A stretch of DNA of 64,000 nucleotides from Saccharothrix sp. (GTDB lineage: Bacteria > Actinomycetota > Actinomycetes > Mycobacteriales > Pseudonocardiaceae), in the NCBI RefSeq assembly GCF_031180885.1, contig NZ_JAPSLK010000012.1, forward strand, positions 1 through 64,000. The letters are read 5' to 3'. This document shows positions 62,342 through 64,000 of this stretch, piece after piece. The position numbers were made by a program, and so were the translations under genes. The notes beneath the pieces are model-generated. The model was not told where the DNA came from. It saw only the letters and a list, made by a program, of their open reading frames with translations, and searched no databases. Numbering within the stretch: position 1 is the first letter of the stretch; each line of letters begins with the position of its first letter.

Positions 62342-63376
62342 TCAGCCCGCGATGCGGCGCATGGCGTAGATCGTGCCCGGGTCCTCCAGGTCCACGATCT
62401 TCACCGGAACACCGTCGGTGGACGCGTGCACGACGCGCGCGTTGTCCACCGCCATGGCGACGTGGTTGCCGCCGTTGTAGATGATCAGGTCGCCCGCGGT
62501 GACCTCGCCGCGGCTCACCGGGCGGCCGGCGCCCGCCTGGCCGTTGGAGGTGCGCGGGATGGTCACGCCGGCCGACGCGTACGCCTTGGACGTCAGGCCC
62601 GAGCAGTCCCACAGGTCCGGGCCGGTCGCGCCGTAGCGGTACATGTCGCCGCGCTGGGCCAGGGCGAACTCCAACGCCTCACCGGCCACGCTCGCGGGCA
62701 CCGCGATGTTGGACATGTCGCCGCGGTCGCTCAGGATGCCCCGCTCCTGCGCCGTGAGGCGGTTGAGCTGGGCCTTGACCTCGGTGATCTGGCCCTGGAG
62801 GTCCGCCTGGCGCTTCTTGACGTCCTCGGCGATCTTCGCGGCCTCGTCGGTCGCGTGCTGCGCCTTGGCCTGCGCGTCCGCGGCGCTGGTGCGCGCCTGC
62901 TCGGCGGCCTGGACGGCGCCGGACAGCTTGTCCAGGGCCTCGTTGTTGTCCGCGGCCAGCACGCCCAGGGCGGACATGCGGTTCAGGAAGTCCTGCTGCG
63001 AGTCGCTGACCAGCAGCGCCGACAGCTGGTTGAACCGCGCGCCCTCGAACGAGGCCTCGGTCAGCTTGTCGACCTGGACGCGGAAGGCCTCCTCGTCCTT
63101 GCGGGCCTGCTCGCCCGCGGCGCTGGCCTGCGCCAGCTGCGCGTTGGCCTGGTCGAGCGCGGCCTGGTTCTGGTCGCGCGCCTCCTCGGCCCGCAGCAGC
63201 TCCTCGTTGAGCTTGGTGGCCTCTTCGGCCAGCTCGTTGTACTTCTTCAGCGCGTCGGAGGCCGTGTTCGGCTGCGCACCTGCGGGAACCGGGGACGTGA
63301 GGCCCACCGCAGCGGCGGCCACCGCCGTGGCCGCGATCGCCCCGCGCACACCGCGCTTGAGTCGTTGCGACGCCAC
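62342..63376 (-). CDS. Secreted NlpC/P60 peptidoglycan hydrolase
   Basis: A 344-residue exported endopeptidase. Signal peptide at 1-34 (basic start, hydrophobic 13-28, AGA cleavage); a long coiled coil (about 42-215) rich in Ala, Glu and Gln that keeps the enzyme away from the wall or binds a partner; and an NlpC/P60 domain (about 228-344). The catalytic Cys is in WDCSGLTSKAYASAG (about 259), with His in NHVAMAVDN (about 308) and a polar third residue near VHAST. It is like Rv2190c (RipD group). A likely c-di-AMP riboswitch lies in its leader. Start is GTG. Confidence 0.93.
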   Translation of the reverse strand: MASQRLKRGVRGAIAATAVAAAAVGLTSPVPAGAQPNTASDALKKYNELAEEATKLNEELLRAEEARDQNQAALDQANAQLAQASAAGEQARKDEEAFRVQVDKLTEASFEGARFNQLSALLVSDSQQDFLNRMSALGVLAADNNEALDKLSGAVQAAEQARTSAADAQAKAQHATDEAAKIAEDVKKRQADLQGQITEVKAQLNRLTAQERGILSDRGDMSNIAVPASVAGEALEFALAQRGDMYRYGATGPDLWDCSGLTSKAYASAGVTIPRTSNGQAGAGRPVSRGEVTAGDLIIYNGGNHVAMAVDNARVVHASTDGVPVKIVDLEDPGTIYAMRRIAG

Positions 63377-63394
63377 AGTCGCGTGTCACTCCTA

Positions 63395-63515
63395 ACGGTC
63401 TTCGAACCGCCTACCGGGCGGGGACGCGCACGCGTCTACCCGACAGTCCCGACTCGCGTGGTCCGGCTCGGCACCCCGACAGGCCGATTCGGCGGTGAAC
63501 TCGCGTCGCCGCCCA
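63395..63515 (-). promoter_or_regulatory. Probable c-di-AMP (ydaO-type) riboswitch
   Basis: The leader of the NlpC/P60 gene on the minus strand contains blocks typical of actinobacterial ydaO riboswitches: CACCGCCGAATCGGCC (63482-63497), GTCGGGGTGCCGAGCCGG, GACTGTCGGGTAGAC and, near the 3' end, CCCGGTAGGCGG (63407-63418), 30 nt before the start codon and followed by AGGAG. This class is known to control peptidoglycan hydrolases of the NlpC and Rpf types. The pairing was judged by eye only. Confidence 0.6.
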
Positions 63516-63679
63516 GGCTGGACGGCTGCCCGCCGCGAGATCTCGGCCAGGTTACGAAAGGTGAGGCCCCACGTCCAGCCACGGGGTCCGGAAAACCGTT
63601 CTCCTTCACCGATTTCCCCGAACGGCCCACCGTTGACCTCGGGGTGTGACCCGCCGTGGTGTGAAAAACACGACGCGTG

Positions 63680-64000
63680 TCACACCCGGCCCAACCGGGC
63701 GAGCAGCACCGCCGAGGGCACCGGGTGCGCGCCCCGCCGCCGGACGGAGTCCGCGACCGCCCGGTCGGAGGTCACCACGACCACCGGACGGCCCTCCGGC
63801 TCGGCCGTCACCAGCGCCCGGATCACGTCGTCGGCCAGCACGCCGGGGTCGCTGAACAGCACCCGCACCCCGCGCGGCGCGCTGGTCGGCACGGCCACCA
63901 CGCCCGCGCCGTCGAACACCAGCGTCACCTCCGCGCCGGTGCGGGCGGCCAGGACGGCGAGCTGGTGCACCAGCCGGTCCCGCTGGTCGGACAGCGACAG
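63680..64000 (-). CDS. NYN-domain (YacP-like) protein, 3' part
   Basis: The last 106 codons of a protein that continues past the right edge. Seen: DRLVHQLAVLAARTGAEVTLVFDGAG, an acidic PIN/NYN nuclease motif, then RVLFSDPGVLADDVIRALV and VVVVTSDRAVADSVRRRGAHPVPS, matching the YacP-like NYN RNase family with Asp residues at the metal site. The protein is probably an RNA-processing nuclease. Its stop is about 300 nt upstream of the NlpC/P60 gene, just before a small stem followed by TTTTT. Confidence 0.85.
   Translation of the reverse strand: MSLSDQRDRLVHQLAVLAARTGAEVTLVFDGAGVVAVPTSAPRGVRVLFSDPGVLADDVIRALVTAEPEGRPVVVVTSDRAVADSVRRRGAHPVPSAVLLARLGRV

Overview
The window is a 64 kb piece of a very GC-rich actinobacterial chromosome, most likely from the Pseudonocardiales (a Saccharothrix/Actinosynnema/Lentzea-like organism). 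This rests on codon use, frequent GTG/TTG starts, the DUF3046-recA-recX block, a maleylpyruvate isomerase-like (mycothiol-type) protein, a GntR gene with an apparently leaderless start, and the right half. From about 30.4 kb onward the gene content and order follow the Mycobacterium tuberculosis lppM-to-Rv2190c neighbourhood: lppM, metF, idsA2, mannosyltransferase, Rv2175c, pknL, aroG, RNase AS, Rv2182c, Rv2183c, Rv2184c, Rv2185c, Rv2186c, fadD15, pimB' and NlpC/P60. No prophage, integrase, IS transposase, CRISPR array, tRNA or rRNA was seen.

Layout. 0-6.3 kb: succinate dehydrogenase (membrane anchor, truncated flavoprotein), a small conserved protein, the Entner-Doudoroff pair edd-eda, a HAD phosphatase and a YqeB-like membrane protein. 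6.3-9.8 kb: a minisatellite, recX, recA with a LexA site, DUF3046, an HxlR regulator, and a scar where a VOC gene and a LysR gene both lost their 5' parts. 9.8-18.1 kb: MFS exporter, membrane-anchored Hsp70-like protein, Lhr helicase, and a PHP phosphatase with an internal deletion. 18.3-30.3 kb: ACC deaminase with its GntR regulator, membrane and beta-propeller-like proteins, a double VOC protein divergent from a PhoD phosphatase, a repeat-rich spacer, an SOS-boxed HEPN/DinB-like operon divergent from a YbaK-GNAT pair, a secreted CHAP-like protein and a DUF885 peptidase.

30.4-49.8 kb: LppM lipoprotein, ECF sigma factor with its membrane partner, metF, a C40-type carotenoid set (prenyl synthase, crtI, crtB) interleaved with an ABC exporter and a lipomannan-type mannosyltransferase, Rv2175c-like DNA-binding protein, PknL kinase with four PASTA domains, class II DAHP synthase, DUF2891, a phosphofructokinase with pyrophosphate-type active-site residues, RNase AS and a PlsC acyltransferase. 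50.2-64 kb: ROK glucokinase and a tightly overlapping operon (Rv2183c-like, ArsA-like ATPase, SRPBCC), metallophosphoesterase, a second SRPBCC, FadD15, a large SARP/AfsR regulator, PimB', a zinc peptidase, an NlpC/P60 hydrolase behind a likely c-di-AMP riboswitch, and a truncated NYN protein.

Functionally the window joins central carbon metabolism (Edd/Eda, PPi-type PFK, glucokinase), DNA repair (recA, recX, Lhr, an SOS-controlled HEPN operon) and envelope building (mannosyltransferases, acyltransferase, PknL, NlpC/P60, carotenoids). Structurally, most gene-free gaps carry repeats: four copies of one dispersed stem-loop family, two long foldback palindromes in convergent gaps, and several minisatellites.
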